Shown here: positions 9,541-21,647 of the stretch, piece by piece | Numbering within the stretch: position 1 is the first letter of the stretch | Layout: each line of letters opens with the position of its first letter | The notes under the pieces: model-generated | Database searches by the model: none | Seen by the model: only the letters and a program-made list of their open reading frames with translations | What the model was told of the DNA's origin: nothing | NCBI GenBank assembly: GCA_023213395.1 | Contig: CM041465.1 | Span: 192,021,741-192,085,740 of the forward strand | Direction: 5' to 3' | DNA length: 64,000 nt | Source of the DNA: Cycas panzhihuaensis | Taxonomy: Eukaryota; Cycadophyta | Translations under genes and position numbers: made by a program

Positions 9541-11509
9541 TAAGGTTCAATCCTTAAGGGCAATACCTTAGAGGCTACCTTTCAAATTTTTTAGAGCCAT
9601 TTAAATGTTATTTAAGGAACCTCTTTTTAGTGCCTGATTAAGTGACCTAATTTGTTATCCTTTTCAAGTTTATTAAGGATTATTTTTTAATATAGAAATA
9701 TAGATTTCAGGTGCTATCTTTTTACTATTATTTGAGATATATTTGGGGCTATTTTATCACTATTTTATAAGTCATTTTAAAGGTCTATCTTGATGTTTTT
9801 ATAAGGTTATTTTGAATCCTAATTAAAATTGTTAAAAGGTCATTTTTTTAAGCTTGTTTGGAGGAGTTGTTAGTGGTTGTTTTGAAGCCTATTTTGGAGT
9901 AATTTGATGCTACAATAGAGAGGTTTTACAAAAGATAAAAAGGTAGATTTATGTATCTTTTATGACCAATTTTTTAGTTGTATATGGGCCCATAAAAATT
10001 GCATGTGGGTATTTTACATGAAGTTACAAAACAACATTTTAAAGTTGTTGTTTATTGATAAAAACTGAAGCTAAAATTTGCCACAATTGTAGGTTTGATC
10101 AACCTATAAACATAGCAATCTCTTGTTAAGAGATAATGGAAATATGATAAAAAATAATTGTCTTTTATGTCTTATTATGAAGGCTACTTAAATATCAAAA
10201 GATGTATTTCTATTGTAGTTGATAGAAAGACTTTGAGTATCTATCCTTTATTTTATAATTACATGTTCTTAAAAAAAGAGAAAGAGAAATGTAAGAGTTA
10301 TTTTATTTGCTATCATACCCTATGAAATGTACTACAACTTATTACCAAAATAAAAAGTTAAAGAAATCATGCCTAAAATAGGAGAATATATTAGATTTTT
10401 TTTTGTTAAAAAGAGTTTCTAATTTCTATTTAGATCTCTACAATTTGAAGTTGTAAAACCTTCAAGGGCTTGAAAAAAATTAGATATCTTTATTTATAGT
10501 ATTCAAATCTTATGTGCCTCTTTATTTGAAAGCTCTATCCTGCATTTGATGACAAGAGGGTGACCTACACATAGAGCTACCTATCATACATTCCAACATG
10601 GATTGCTATTATGTTGTTGTTGATGATGTCAATTATGATGATTATTGAATGCCATGGAGCTGGGGTAGAAATTACCATTTTGAATATTAGTGTTATGAGT
10701 AGTTGCTAGACATTAGAAGTGCCATTAAAATTGTTTAATATTATTATTGTAATGATAGTCTTCCACCTAACATACTCTATATAGGTCACATCAACATCGA
10801 TGGGAGCAGGTGCTTCATCTATACTAGCCACCATTTGAAGTCCTGCATAGAGAAGGAGAATAGGAAGACACCTATAGAAAGATCCACACAAAGAGCAAAG
10901 AGCATTTAGAATCATTAAAAGTATACGCATATAGTATGAAGGGCATCACTACAATGACTTTTAATATATAAGACTAGCATGATAGTCGATTATACCATAG
11001 CACCATGAAGTGTATATGTAAAGGAGGAAAATAGACACTTCTCATAATGACCTTTAGTGAAAGAGGGATGCCTAAGATGCCCAAGGATTAAATCATGGAT
11101 ATATAATAAAAATCCCTATATTGTACCTGAAGAGCGACTTGTATTATTTATTGTAATTAAAGAACTACTTGTATTATCCCATATAGAGGTGGGATCCCCT
11201 TTTTAACTACTCTTGTATATTTCTTTAATAGATTACCTATCTGTCTATATAGGATGGTGTGTTCATAAGGTGGAGTTGACTTGGCATTGACTATACCACA
11301 CACATAAAGGAACATCCTAGCTAACTGGCAGTCATAGTGGTTGGTTATCCATGTGATCTAGTAGATCAAGTTCACTTTATATAGACATCAATAATAGATT
11401 ATATCATTGTAACAACTTATATTCTAGCATTCATTTGAAGACACAAATTTATACTTTTGATATGATATTTTATTTTATGTAATTATATATAATAGGGGGG
11501 AATGCTGAG
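9541..11509 (+). other. Internal region of element B, no pol
   Basis: About 2 kb of AT-rich sequence. I find no protease, integrase, RT or RNase H motif on either strand. Short open stretches (for example 10706-10930 minus) do not resemble known proteins. It ends in the polypurine tract AATAGGGGGGAATGCTGAGG at 11491-11510. Confidence 0.6.
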
Positions 11510-11857
11510 GGTAATACCCAATTACATATTTATCCCTATTCACACTCTCTCCATTTTATTTTTATTTTATATTTGAGGTCTCCTAGAGTTGTGTGCCATA
11601 TAGAAATATGTGCTAACCTACAACAAGTTGACCATTAAGGGTTTTCACATATGTGTCGAGCTATACTATAAGTATATACATCATTCTTATTCTAATTTAA
11701 ACTTTAGGGATTCTTCTATTTCATTGTATTAACATGTACATACTTTATCTTCATTGTGCTTCATTTTTTGTTTATTCACTCACCCATTTAATCTATTATG
11801 TTCATAGTTAATTTATTTTTAATATGGTATTAGAGCTCATATTCATACATTCTAACA
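11510..11857 (+). repeat. 3' LTR of element B
   Basis: 348 bases aligned to the 5' LTR; first base mutated (GGGTAATACCC for TGTAATACCC). The last 33 bases begin TGGTATTAGAGC, a near-perfect primer-site copy inside the LTR itself. The end is TTCTAACA. Confidence 0.85.
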
Positions 11858-13736
11858 CTTTTGCACTTTCTTAAATGAATTAGTGAGACCAAACATATGC
11901 ATATAAGATTACAAAAGCAAAGGATTTATAAGAAAAATGTCTTGATTTTTGTGCTCTATAAGAATGATTATAACTCACTCATCTAAGGTTAGATTCAATT
12001 GATTCTAAATGCATTAGAATCCTTGATCATAGACCTACATTATCAAAACAAAAAGATGGATTATCCATGCAAATATAATGTACACAGTTAATCCTAATGT
12101 ATTGATAATATAGTGAGGTCGAACAAGAGTGCAACTTATAAACACTCACAATTTCACTAAAACATTCTCATTAATAGATAAAATAATGTTAAATTAGATT
12201 AATAGGGTACCCATTGAAGGTGTCAATATGCTAAGAAGAGGGATGTATAAGGACATCAAATATAGAGATATTCTGATGATTTTTATAAGAAAGTAGAGGG
12301 AAACTACTTCAACTATAATAATTATAAACTCTAATACAACCATTGCAGGGTAAAACCTCCCACAAAGGCTTGTTGGTATTAATAATAGCAAATTAACTCA
12401 CTAAGGGGGGAGTATTTAGTTGGAAAATAAAGAGAAAAAGAGATCTTCTTCCATCCCTTTGTATTTGGGCAAGGCAATGAAAGTTAAAGCATTAAACAAA
12501 GGTGGTGAGAAACCAAAATACAACCAGAGTCCTTCTAAGAGACTAAGACTAGGTATTTGAGCCTAATTCTTAAAGGGATGACAAGGGGGGGATATTTAAA
12601 TCTCTTAGTGGTGATTTTATAAACTCTTTATGGTTGAATTTTACCAAAGTTGGATTACGTACATTGTATAATCATACCCTAGAGTAGTATTCTAGAACAG
12701 ACAATTCAGCTCACATTGGAGTCTCTTAGAGTTTACCTCCACCTAGTGTAAGGGATAAGTTTGGTAAGTGGCATGAATGTGTATGTCCATTACTATGTTA
12801 TTCCTATTAGACTATTTTGATAATGCTAAATTTCAATTGGCATGTGGGATTTAGGTTGGGTGAGTCCCCTTTGTAATATAAAAGGAATTTGACTTAAGCA
12901 AGTCCTCTTTCCTCTAAAATCATGATACGAATTTGGGTTGAGCAAGTCCACTTTCTTGTGAAGGTTGGGTGAGTCCCCTCTTTATTCTTATTCTTATTAT
13001 TGTGTACATGAGTGATGCATGGAGGGTACATATTAATATCCTCATCATTGGTGAGTTCTATTATGATATGAAACACACAACCTCATTATGGTGAGATCCA
13101 ATGATGATACATATAGGGTTACCAGTCATGCAATGCATGGTATAGGACACACGAGTCATATAGAGAGAGAGTCTAACAAGATTAAACCATATGTGGCATG
13201 GCATTTCCATATTTGATTATATAAGTTAAGTGTAGTGGGAATGCTCATAAATATTTTAGCAGTATTTATTTGTAGATTTGTGACCAAAAAAGTCATTTGG
13301 GATAAGATATAGATTTGAGAGAGGAGTGACATACCAAAACTCCAATATTTATATTATGTGCTCTAGAGCAGGGGTGATTTCCTCTTTAGGAATTTGGTTG
13401 GTTAGGCGATGAATCCATCTAGGTAATTTGGTTGGTCCTTTTACAGTTAAGTTGTATGAATAATGATCTAATGATGAATTATATTGCTTTAACAATTATT
13501 GCTTTTTATGAAATACTACTATTGGGAATGTGTTTTGGGTACCTTTGAGAGACACATCTATCCTCTTAAACTAACTACATCTTTTGGGCAAATATTTTTT
13601 ATTCCATACACATGTAAAACTCTAATTTAAGCTTCTATAATTCAAGTAGTATAATTAGTATTTATTTTATTGGTAGACTCATTAGTTACAACTAAGTAAG
13701 GTCATAAGTGACCTTTAGTTAAGATAGGGGGGTTCA
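11858..13736. other. Unassigned sequence
   Basis: No coding similarity found on either strand. It contains the short imperfect repeats at 12852-12985 and ends in AAGATAGGGGGGTTCA (about 13722-13736), which resembles a polypurine tract before an LTR. It could be the decayed 3' part of another LTR element, but nothing proves that. Confidence 0.4.
12852..12985 (+). repeat. Four imperfect short repeats, GGTTGRGYRAGTCC type
   Basis: TTAGGTTGGGTGAGTCCCC, GACTTAAGCAAGTCCTC, GGGTTGAGCAAGTCCAC and AAGGTTGGGTGAGTCCCC follow each other at spacings of about 30-47 bases. Function unknown. Confidence 0.5.
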
Positions 13737-14200
13737 TGTTAAGGTGGTATTATAGCTATAAGGATTGAAGCTTCCATAGCCAGTAAGGAGTTTCTTAGAG
13801 CTTCAAGGTGGAATGCTATAAAGGACCTATTAGAGCCTTAAATTTAGAGCTTATAAAATTAATAAATAACCTTTCAGAAGATCAAGTTGAACTCTAATAT
13901 ATTGGTTGAATTTTAACCAACCTTGGAAAGATCACATTTAGGTTAATAAGAGACATCATGAGGATGAGATGAATTCTATATAGGGATGATACTTGAAGGG
14001 TATAATTAGTCCAAAGAGACCTCAGATCTGAAGATATAGATCCTTAAGAGTTTCCAAGTCATAGGGAGAACTTATAAAATAATGTTTTAGTTGCATTAAT
14101 AAAGACTATTCATAGTTTGTAAGAGTAATTAAAGAGCTATAAAGAAAACAACAAAAGGATTTTGAGAAGCCATGAGGTGATTCTCTAAAACATTCAATAA
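13737..14200 (+). repeat. Possible LTR upstream of gypsy L
   Basis: Begins TGTTAAGGTGGTATTATAGC right after a purine tract. Gypsy gag begins about 460 bases on, so this could be an LTR shared between two head-to-tail elements. There is no second copy; only the first ~16 bases recall LTR J at 57320. Tentative. Confidence 0.3.
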
Positions 14201-14204
14201 ATTA

Positions 14205-14995
14205 TTGATAAAGAAAATACTAAAAGGGTTTAGAATGCCAGGAGTAATAGAAGGAGAGGTAGGCCCCAAGAACCATCAACTCACAAGCATTCAACTAGAA
14301 GAGGTAAGAGAAGGTTTAGAGAGCATAGTGAGGAGCAATACTATACAAGCACTAAGTCCTTCATTGAAACTCCCAGATGAGGTGAGCATAGAGGTAAGAA
14401 GAGTGTACTCTAGTTTAAAATAAGAAGGTGAGGCCAACCATTTTCAATGGAGAAATCAAGAGTGAAGGTGAAGCAGAGTCATGGCTACTTAACATCGAGA
14501 AATAGTTTGAACTGAATGATTCAATTCTAATGAGAGAGGGAATTCATGGTACTTCTCTAATATGATCCTTACATCCAAGAAGAAATGGTAAAGTCCCATG
14601 CGTTTATCAATGGATTAAATGGAAATATCAAAAATAGAATCAAGATCCTATGACCTTGAAAGAGGCAACTTACAAGGCTAGGTGTTATAAAGACCAATGG
14701 GCAAAGCCATAACATGGACAAGTTGGTTGAAAAGGAAGATGGCTACTAAGGCCATGTCTACTAAAGAAGGCTTTTAGACCACAAAGGTTCAATCAAGGAG
14801 GAAAAAATTTCAATTGACTGCTAGGCAACCTAAGGTCTAATCCATTACCCATGAGTATTCTTAGAAAATTATAAGACAATATATGCTACTGATGTAATAA
14901 GCAAGGACACTATGCTCCTAATTATCCACAAAGGCCAGGAGTAAGAAGAGGAGCTTACAACATAAAGCTATAACCCACTATAGTAGATGAAGCCA
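14205..14995 (+). pseudogene. Gypsy L gag relic
   Basis: Readable blocks are the open stretch 14205-14423 (SIQLEEVREGLESIVRS, of unclear domain), then IFNGEIKSEGEAESWLLNIE at about 14435 (family FxG...EAExWLxxIE), and at 14885 the zinc knuckle CY-stop-CNKQGHYAPNYP, with the spacing Cx2Cx4Hx4C but stop for the third residue and Tyr for the last Cys. Old and fragmentary. Confidence 0.7.
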
Positions 14996-15420
14996 AAGAT
15001 ATAGGATACATACATGTTCATGCAACAACTAAGGGAAGACAAGTTGATAACTAATTCATTATGGTGCAAGTAACTAGTAAGATCACAAGGCAAGACCTTA
15101 CTACACTCATTGACTCAGAGAGTAGTGATAAATTCTTGCACCTTAGAATTTTGGAAAAGTGCAAACTCAAGACTCAAACTCACAAGGATAAATGGATTGC
15201 ACACATGAAAAATAATAACAAAAGGAATGTGATAGAATATGTACCCTTTTATCCATTAAAGTGGGAGTCATAGTTTACTTATGCCACTTTCTAGATCATG
15301 TTATTAGGGGATTATAATACTATCATTGGTTTGGAGTGGTTGGTAAAGCACTAGGCAAAATCTGACTTCTATAATAAGTTGATTGAGTGATTGAATAATA
15401 ATGGAGAGCCACTCTCATTT
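14996..15420 (+). pseudogene. Gypsy L aspartic protease relic
   Basis: Open stretch 15061-15273 includes LTTLIDSESSDKFLHL, matching the gypsy protease block LIDSGASHNFI with Gly-Ala replaced. Near 15310 the downstream block reads LGDYNTIIGLEWLVKH (family LGxDxILGMDWLxxH). Inactive. Confidence 0.65.
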
Positions 15421-16380
15421 AGGAAATGAAAATTCTACTTAATATTCAATAAATTTTAACAACATAAATAAAGAAGTCCCTAATAAAAGGTTGTCAAGCT
15501 TATGTTGCCCATGTAAATGAAGAAAGGACCCTCGTGGAACCTAACTAAGTGAATCATCTAGTAATACAAGAATTCAAGGACATATTCCTAAAAGAGTTGT
15601 GAGGGTGGCCACCCAAATGAGATGTGGATTATGCAATCAACTCATGCTAAAAGGAAAACCACTCTCTAAGGCACTATATCGCCTGGCTACACCAAAATTG
15701 GTCAAATTTAAAATGTAGTTATAGGGTCTACTTAACAAAGGTACTATTAGGTATAATGTTTTATCATGGGGAGCTAGTCTTATTTGTAAAAAAGAAAGAT
15801 GGAACTATGAGATTATGCATAGATTATTGGTAATTAAATAAGGCAATATTCAAGAATAAATATCCCTTGCCCTGGATTGAAGATTTATTCAATCAAATGA
15901 AGGGAGCTAATTTTTTCCCCAAGATAGACCTTAGATTAGGATATTACCAAATTAGAATCAAGGAAGAGGATGTTATTAAGACTACTATAAGCACATGATA
16001 TAGGCATTATGAATTCCTAGTAATGCCATTTAAATTGACTGATACACTTGTAACACTCATGTGCTTGATGAATAACATCTTGAGAAAGTATTTAGATAAA
16101 TTTTTCATAGTGTTTATAAATGGAATATTGATTTATTCAATAACTAAAGAAGAGCACTTACGAATTACATTATAATTGCTTAAAGAGAACAAGTTATATG
16201 CTAAGCTAAGCAAGTGTGAATTCTATAAAGAGGAGGTGCACTATCTAGTACATGTCATTTGAAAAGTAGGAATTTTAGTTGATATACTAAAAATCATAAC
16301 CATTATGGAATAACCATCACCCAAGAATACACATGAGGTGAGGAGTTTTATAGAGAAATATTGATTGTAAATCATAGTAC
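15421..16380 (+). pseudogene. Gypsy L reverse transcriptase relic, truncated
   Basis: Gypsy RT blocks: FVKKKDGTMRLCIDYW-stop-LNKA, [49 protein letters not shown], then FFIVFINGILIYS (family FVVVYIDDILIYS; both catalytic Asp lost, as Asn-Gly) and KLSKCEFYKEEVHYLVHVI. It stops after VRSFIEKY near 16350, where repeat H begins. No RNase H or integrase follows. Confidence 0.85.
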
Positions 16381-16384
16381 ATTA

Positions 16385-17340
16385 TTTTGCCTATAAAATA
16401 TCAATTGTGATAATCCAGTACGCCTATGGATAATACTTTAAGGCTTATGATGTTTAGGGTGGCATAACACAATGATACCTATAATAGTGCTTAGATAGAT
16501 AAGATCCTTCATTAGATCTTATGAATCCTCTTGAGAGTAACTAGAGTAAAGAAATTAAAGGAGGGGGTCTTTACAAAAGTGTTTCCTAACATCTTTGTCA
16601 AGCTCCATTGTTAAGATAAAGATTCTAAAGCAAATATGTTGCCTACATAAGGTTATTAGCAAAATTGACCACTTATCAACTAATTCTTTCTAGTAATATT
16701 CTTAAAACCATTCACTAGGGAAATACCAAAAATTGATCAAACCCCACTTATGCCTTGAAAGAGAAAGCACCATTAACAAGAATAAGGTACAATTAGAAAA
16801 CCTTAACATACACTTTATACTTTTTAATGATGGAAATAATCTCAAAGGAAGCATATGAAATAACTAAGGCTTGAGAATATCAAGATTGTCTATTTTATAT
16901 CATCATAACTATTTGCCTCTTTTAGGGTAGTTATTAACCATAGAATAAGAAAACTATATGACTGTATAAAATATCTATAATTCTACTTAATAGAAATGAA
17001 ATACAAACAAAGAATACATCAAGTTCTTCAATGCTTTCCAACACACTTTCTTTTTGTATTAAAAATATAAATTTACTATTTAGGCTAAAACACTGCAACA
17101 TTGATGCACTTACCAATGGTGTTTAGTCTCTAAAACAAAATAATGATTAACACTTCCCTAAACTTTAGTCTACAAATAAAACTCTACATCATTTCAACTC
17201 TTCCCTCTAAAAACCATCCTTTTACAATACACGAACATCAAAAGAAATGGACTTGTATTAAAAAGTCTTTTCAAAAAATATAAGAACAAAGTTTCAAAAA
17301 AATCTCCTCCCCTCTTTCATCATATGTCTACTCTCTCTTA
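16385..17340. repeat. Dispersed repeat H, copy 1, left part
   Basis: Aligns to 51480-51668 plus 56379-57045 over nearly its whole length, including the purine run AAAGGAGGGGGTCTTT (16558-16573), which is the point where element I sits in copy 2. Non-coding, AT-rich. Class unknown; an LTR with part of a 3' UTR is possible because of that purine run. Interrupted after 17340 by LINE F; resumes near 34028. Confidence 0.75.
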
Positions 17341-17632
17341 CTAGGAGTATGTCAAACTTGGTGGATTTCCTACAAGAAGGGGGTCTAATGGATGTTCCAT
17401 TGTGTGGTGGTAAGTATACCTAGTCGAACAGAAGATTGGGGGATAATCACATCCAGATAAAGCTCGATAGGGTGTTGATCAATTATGAGTGGACAAGGAT
17501 GCATGAAGATATCAAATTAGATGCACTACCCAAGGTGGCCTCAAATCATTCACCACTAATGTTGGAATTTAACCTCAAAGAAGATATCATGGAGCCCCCT
17601 TTAAGTTTGAACTTATGTGGACAAAACAATTA
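17341..17632 (+). pseudogene. LINE F endonuclease, C-terminal part
   Basis: Tail of an APE-type endonuclease that would nick target DNA. Blocks: GGLMDVPLCGGKYT, stop (Trp in family, TWSN), then HIQIKLDRVLIN and LPKVASNHSPLMLEF, the last containing the conserved SDHxPL catalytic region with Asp changed to Asn (SNHSPL). The N-terminal two thirds are absent. Confidence 0.85.
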
Positions 17633-19311
17633 AATCTTAGGAACCAGGTAAAGGATTGGTAGAGCATCCCGGTGGAGGGGTATGCCATGTATAGATTTTC
17701 AAGGAAGCTAAGTTGGATAAAAACACAAATTAAGACCTAGAACAAAGAAGTGTTTGGCAACATCTTCTATACAAAAAGTCATTTGATGGATGAGCTAAAG
17801 GAGGTTGAGGGAAAAATTCAGGAGGAAGGTAGATCCCTCACCATGGACTACTTGGAATGCTTGATTATCAAAAACCTAGAGGAGATTTTAGCCAGGGAGA
17901 AAATCCTTTGGAAGCAGAAGTCTAGGGCCCTCTTGTTGGCAGAGGGGGATAGAAACACTAAATTATTTCACATGACGACCCACAAACATAGAGCCAGTAA
18001 TAGAATAAATAAATTAAGGAGTAATGGGGGAGATGTTGAGGAGACGGAAAAGGGCATAAAAGGTATCGTGGTGGACTATTTTAAGAATTTATTCCAAGAA
18101 CCAAGTTGTCAAGAGGAGGACCTTAGAAAGGAGTTGTTGGGTCTCATCCCCAAGTTGATCAAGGATGATCAAAACAAATGGTTAAAGGAGCCTTTCACTA
18201 TAGAGGAGGTGGAGAAGGCCCTCTTCAATATGGGGAGAGATAAAGCCCCTGGCCCATATGCCTTTCCTCTAGGTTTTTACCAAATGTTTTGGGATATAAT
18301 AAAGGAAGATCTAAAGCTAGCAGTGGATGAATTTCATAATAAGAAAATAATTCTAAAGGAGTGGTGGGCCATGTTCCTGGTCTTGATTCCTAAGAAAGAG
18401 GGGGCGAAAGCTATGGAGGAGTTTAGATCGATAAGCTTTTGTAATATCAAATATAAAATCTTAGCTAAGATTTTGGCTAATAGATTGAAGGAGTGCCTAC
18501 TAAAGGTTATATCCCCTAACTAGGATGGTTTTGTTAAGGGTAGACAAATTTGGATGGCATTATTGCAGTTCATAAAATGATTCACTCGATCCACCAAAGG
18601 AGGGAAGCTGGCATGGTAATAAAAATTGATATGTCCAAAGCTTATGACAGAGTGGCATGGGATTGCCTGTCGGATTGTCTTCAGGCCTTTAGGTTCGACG
18701 AGGTATGGACGAAATGGATGATAAGATGTGTTACCAAACCACAATTTTTAGTTTTGATTAATGGGATCTCGACTCCATTCTTCCCCGATTTGAGAGGGTT
18801 GAGACAAGGGGACCCTTTATCTGCTTACCTCTTTATTACCATGGCAGAAATTCTTAGGAGAGTTGTTGAGGAGGCCAAGAGGAAAGGGTGGATTTTTGGG
18901 CTAAAGCCCGCATCTAGTTTGGATAATATTATCCATCACCAATTTATGGATGAAAACATCTTCCTTGGAAAGGCAGCCTTAGGGGAAGCTAGAGCTTTTA
19001 AGGCAGGACTCTAAGCATATGAGAGAGCCACAAATCAAAGAATAAATCTAGATAAAAGCTTTATCTTTTTAATAAATATTTATGAGAGACTGTAAAGAAA
19101 GATAAGTAGGGAGTTGGAGATGCCAATCAGATCTCTATCATCTACTTATCTAGGCATGCCTCTATTTGTTGGGAATATGAGGAAGGACCTTTGGAACCCT
19201 GTTATAGATAGGATGCAAAGGAAACTAGGTGGCTGGAAAGGTGCCCTCCTAAGCCAGGCTGGTAATATTCAATTGGTTACTGCTTCTCTACATAGTATCA
19301 CGATATATATA
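17633..19311 (+). pseudogene. LINE F reverse transcriptase, first part
   Basis: 17750-18523 is open for 257 codons: the linker with LLAEGDRNTKLFH, then DKAPGPYAFPLGFYQ (family DKAPGPDGFP) and LVLIPKKEGA. One stop (Trp/Gln) and a frameshift near 18545 precede 18550-19014, with VIKIDMSKAYDRVAWD (catalytic Asp present), GLRQGDPLSAYLF and, at the second catalytic box, HHQFMDENIFLG where the family has HLxFADDT. The AD pair is therefore Met-Asp-Glu. The thumb continues at 19114 with STYLGMPLFVG and GGWKGALLSQAG. Confidence 0.92.
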
Positions 19312-19625
19312 TGAAAGAGGTTAATGTATCAAAGTCATTTGTGTAGATTATTTATGTGACCTTAGGATATATTATTAGCATTAGTCTCTTAATGAAATGT
19401 ACTTTATGTGTATTTAGATGTAATTTTGGGTTCATGTCATTAGGCGGAAAAATACTAACCCTAATACTCACCCTCAATAATAAAAAGTGAAATCTCAAGG
19501 AGGGAGTTATTATTTTCATTCTCACCTTCAAGCTTGCTCTTATATCTTGTTTCATCTTCTTTTTCATTCTCCATTGTCATTGTGTGCATGTGAGTGATTT
19601 ATCTCTTAGATCCATCATTCCTTCA
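19312..19625 (+). repeat. 5' LTR of Copia G
   Basis: TGAAAGAGGTTAAT to ATTCCTTCA; aligned base for base without gaps to 26664-26977. Confidence 0.95.
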
Positions 19626-19627
19626 TG

Positions 19628-19639
19628 TGGTATCAGAGC
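19628..19639 (+). other. Primer binding site of Copia G
   Basis: TGGTATCAGAGC, perfect complement of the 3' end of initiator tRNA-Met, two bases after the LTR. Confidence 0.92.
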
Positions 19640-21647
19640 TAGAAGGGGATCTATTCACCCCATTCCACTTGCATGGAGTCATTTTGCCTCTCCTTCACCT
19701 TCAATGTGAAGTATTGAGAGTGCATTTATTAATTTTTAACATTCTGAGAGCTTAAAATTATAGTATTTTGCATGTTGCTACTTTGTCCATGTGTGCAGAA
19801 ATTGAAAGGTGAAAATATAGGTTTTTGAAGCTATTCAGCTGCCGGAATAGTCCCGGAAGCATTAAAGGCCCAAAATTTCATAAAAATTTGACCATCTCAG
19901 AATTTGATAAAATTTGGCATGAAAGGTTGCCTTGACTAGAGGATCAGTTTTATCTTCTAGAGAAACTTCAGATTCAGCCTAAAACAGTGAGTTTTGACTC
20001 TGACAAAAGGGTAAATTTTGTAGATAAGTGATTTAAAGTACTTTTCCTAATGAAATCCTTTAATTATAGGCTAAAGATCTAAAAGTTTTATTAAGGGATC
20101 TAGTAGATTTATGTCTTAAGATTATTTTAAGATAAATCTCATGAAATTTCATCCACTAGTTAGTGAGATCTATGTAGTTTTCTCATGGTTGCTGATTTTG
20201 CCCACTCAACCCTACAAAGGACCTTACAAGGGTTTTTTGGGCAATTTTTTGGTAGATTTTATAGATGGTACAGAAGGAAAAGTTAATGTACATGTCAAAA
20301 CATAACTTTTGACATATTGAAGTTCAGATTCTAAGATAGTTGATCTAACATGATTTTACTTCGCTACTTTTTCGGGCAGAAAATTTTTTGTGCCTTTTCT
20401 AAAATCTGACTTCACAACTCTATCAGAAACAACATTATGAACATTTTTACCTTCTATCATAAATTCAGATTTCATTATTTAGGACTTCATATTTGTAATT
20501 TTTAAAAATTTATGTATTTATCATTATTTGTAAGTTTTGTGAAAAAAACACAAAATAGCATGCATATAGATTTAGAAAAATCATCATTTTAGCGTCAAGT
20601 TGATTCACTTTTTAGCCCATTGTGGCTTTTATATCAAAACTTCCAAAATCATATTCGGAAACATTGTACTAAAGCAAGGGAAACCTTAGATCGGAAGCAA
20701 CATCTGGTTTCCCTACTAAATCTAGCATGCTTTTCTATTTGCACACATAGCATAAAGCATCACAAAAGTAGAAACAACAATAAAGCATCACAAAAGCAGC
20801 AACAACAATAAAGCATCACAAAAGCAGCAACAACAATAAAGCATCACAAAAGCAGCAACAACAACAAAGCAAGCACGAAAAGTAAGCAAGCACATTTGGT
20901 AAGTTTCTATTTTAGTTTTTAGTTATACGAAAAATCTTACACTATTCCTAAAAAGAACCTCATCCGTATGATCTATACTGTCAGTTCTTGACTTATGCGC
21001 ACACTCACCTTAGTTGAAATAGACCAAGGTTAGTTGAAGTCTAGGCCCTAAGGGAGGTGTAAGTTTCATACTAGGTCTGGTCTTAACTAGAATAGTGGTG
21101 GAGGGACAGGTTAGCCATACCTACGGCCTCTAATCAGGGATAATCCCGATAACTACCTAGGAAAACTGAAAACCTTAATGCAAGATTAAAATTAACCCAG
21201 TCCAATACCCATTATAGCCGTGGGATACACAGTATCGTTTGACTCTTCGGAGGAGGTATCTAGCTGCTTATTGCTAAACTAGGTGAGGACTGGGAGTACC
21301 TAGGCTCTATTGTGACTTGGATTTCATCACCAAACGCAGGTGCGGGTATCGTAGGTGAAGGCCCTAATCATATACTAGAAGCCTTAGGCATCGAAACCTC
21401 ACCTACATTTGGACATAAGTGAGAGGTTAGTGGCATGACACATCACCATTCTTTGTGAGCTCTATATTAGGCCTCATTCTTGCATCATTACTTATATTCA
21501 TTTTTTATATAATTATTGAAAAATAGTTAATCATTTTTCGCTTCTCATCATAACAATCATTTCTGCATCCCTACTGTGCCAGGTGTACTAGCCACATGTG
21601 TCAGTGGCACATACTTCTATCATCTCTTCTACTTCATCATCATCACC
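19640..21647 (+). other. Long leader of Copia G
   Basis: About 2 kb between primer site and gag without a convincing coding region. It contains the 28-bp tandem array at 20753-20864 and a less AT-rich stretch at about 21000-21430. Such a leader is unusually long for a Copia element; it may hold packaging or translation-control structure, which cannot be judged here. Confidence 0.7.
20753..20864 (+). repeat. 28-bp tandem repeat, four copies, in Copia G leader
   Basis: Units start at 20753, 20781, 20809 and 20837, each beginning TAAAGCATCACAAAAG and ending CAACAACAA. Units 2-4 are identical and unit 1 differs at two positions; a partial unit follows (CAAAGC). The sequence is rich in CAA and nearly free of G and T, the type of sequence found in unstructured leaders. 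Confidence 0.93.

Larger units (their letters stand above)
4193..11857 (+). mobile_element. Non-autonomous LTR retrotransposon B, split by Copia A
   Basis: Two LTRs of 350 and 348 bases (4193-4522 plus 9475-9494; 11510-11857) bracket a primer binding site (from 9495), about 2.0 kb of internal sequence without pol, and a polypurine tract AGGGGGGAATGCTGAGG just before the 3' LTR. Copia A sits inside the 5' LTR; removing it and one GAGCT copy restores a continuous LTR matching the 3' one. LTRs match at roughly 80-85 percent by eye, so B is old. Without A the element is about 2.7 kb, much shorter than autonomous Copia elements. No target duplication found at the outer ends. Confidence 0.8.

Noticed and set aside
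13737-14200. Pairing this possible LTR with LTR J at 57320
   Set aside because: Only the first 16 or so bases agree; the rest does not align.
19628-19639. tRNA gene fragments at the many TGGTATCAGAGC sites
   Set aside because: Only about 12 bases of complement to the tRNA 3' end at LTR borders; no cloverleaf. They are primer binding sites.
20753-20864. CRISPR-like array
   Set aside because: Direct tandem repeats without spacers, inside a Copia leader in eukaryotic DNA.
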